A stretch of DNA of 5,697 nt from an uncultured bacterium (GTDB taxonomy: Bacteria > Chloroflexota > Anaerolineae > JACIWP01), in contig CAIQJD010000955.1 of assembly GCA_903872005.1 (NCBI GenBank), positions 1 to 5,697 of the forward strand. The letters run 5' to 3'. Positions 5,566-5,697 of the stretch are shown here, one piece after another. Made by a program: the position numbers and the translations under genes. The notes beneath the pieces were generated by a model. That model was not told the DNA's origin and made no database searches. It was given only the letters and a program-made list of their open reading frames with translations. Within the stretch, counting starts at the first letter, position 1. The number at the start of each line of letters is the position of its first letter.

Positions 5566-5697
5566 ATGGTTATACTAGAGACGCGAGAACTGGTCAAGAA
5601 CTTCGGCGGCCTGACAGCCGTCAACCATGTGTCGCTGCATGTAGATCAAGGTGAAATTTTCGGCTTGATCGGCCCCAACGGCGCCGGCAAGACGACC
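5566..5697 (+). CDS. livG: LivG-type branched-chain amino acid ABC transporter ATP-binding protein, partial (5' end only)
   Basis: Seen: 44 codons running off the right edge, starting at an ATG preceded by AGGTGA with a 5-nt gap; an in-frame TGA at 5548 limits upstream extension. The product begins with [21 protein letters not shown], the A-loop/first-strand region of Liv ATPases. It reaches the Walker A motif GPNGAGKTT (36-44), whose lysine and threonine bind the nucleotide phosphates. The FGGLTAV wording and the position right after two Liv-type binding proteins favour LivG over LivF or other ABC ATPases. It would power uptake through LivH/LivM-like permeases, which are not in this window and are expected downstream. 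The signature motif, Walker B and H-loop cannot be checked. Confidence 0.9.
   Translation, partial: MVILETRELVKNFGGLTAVNHVSLHVDQGEIFGLIGPNGAGKTT

Noticed and set aside
1..5697. CRISPR array, tRNA, rRNA or insertion sequence
   Set aside because: No regularly spaced repeats, cloverleaf sequence, rRNA signature, transposase frame or terminal inverted repeats were seen.

Overview
The window reads as chromosomal DNA from a GC-rich bacterium, most likely a member of the Chloroflexota (Anaerolineae/Caldilineae-like). This is inferred from three things: lipoproteins with a long Ala/Pro/Thr-rich linker straight after the lipobox cysteine, a NACHT NTPase fused to a formylglycine-generating-enzyme (FGE)-like domain, and a strong excess of the palindrome GCCGGC. 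No rRNA or other phylogenetic marker is present, so the assignment is tentative.

Layout. Positions 1-2281 (minus strand) hold one uninterrupted reading frame of 760 codons that runs off the left edge. It encodes a membrane-anchored STAND/NACHT NTPase whose C-terminus enters an FGE-sulfatase (C-type-lectin-like) domain. Positions 2282-2705 are a divergent regulatory region. It has a near-consensus sigma70-type promoter for each direction, a cluster of GACGC/GCGTC half-sites at the NACHT promoter, and a roughly 240-nt untranslated leader with a perfect 8-bp inverted repeat. On the plus strand follow two tandem paralogous substrate-binding lipoproteins of the branched-chain amino acid (HAAT/Liv) ABC transporter type (2706-4025 and 4182-5471). 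The first 44 codons of a LivG-type ABC ATPase follow (5566-5697, running off the right edge). Each gap in this operon contains a strong hairpin without a U-tract.

How the parts work together. The plus-strand genes look like the start of a Liv-type uptake operon: two extracellular lipid-anchored binding proteins would deliver substrate to a shared permease (not in the window, presumably to the right) powered by the ATPase. The intergenic hairpins probably set the high ratio of binding protein to ATPase. The minus-strand gene is functionally unrelated. It looks like a bacterial NLR-like sensor, possibly a defence protein, and shares only the divergent control region.

The most interesting item is the NACHT-FGE protein. 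It has a lipobox, then a transmembrane helix, then a cytoplasmic NACHT, and it ends in a fold that diversity-generating retroelements often diversify in other STAND proteins. The decisive part lies left of the window.
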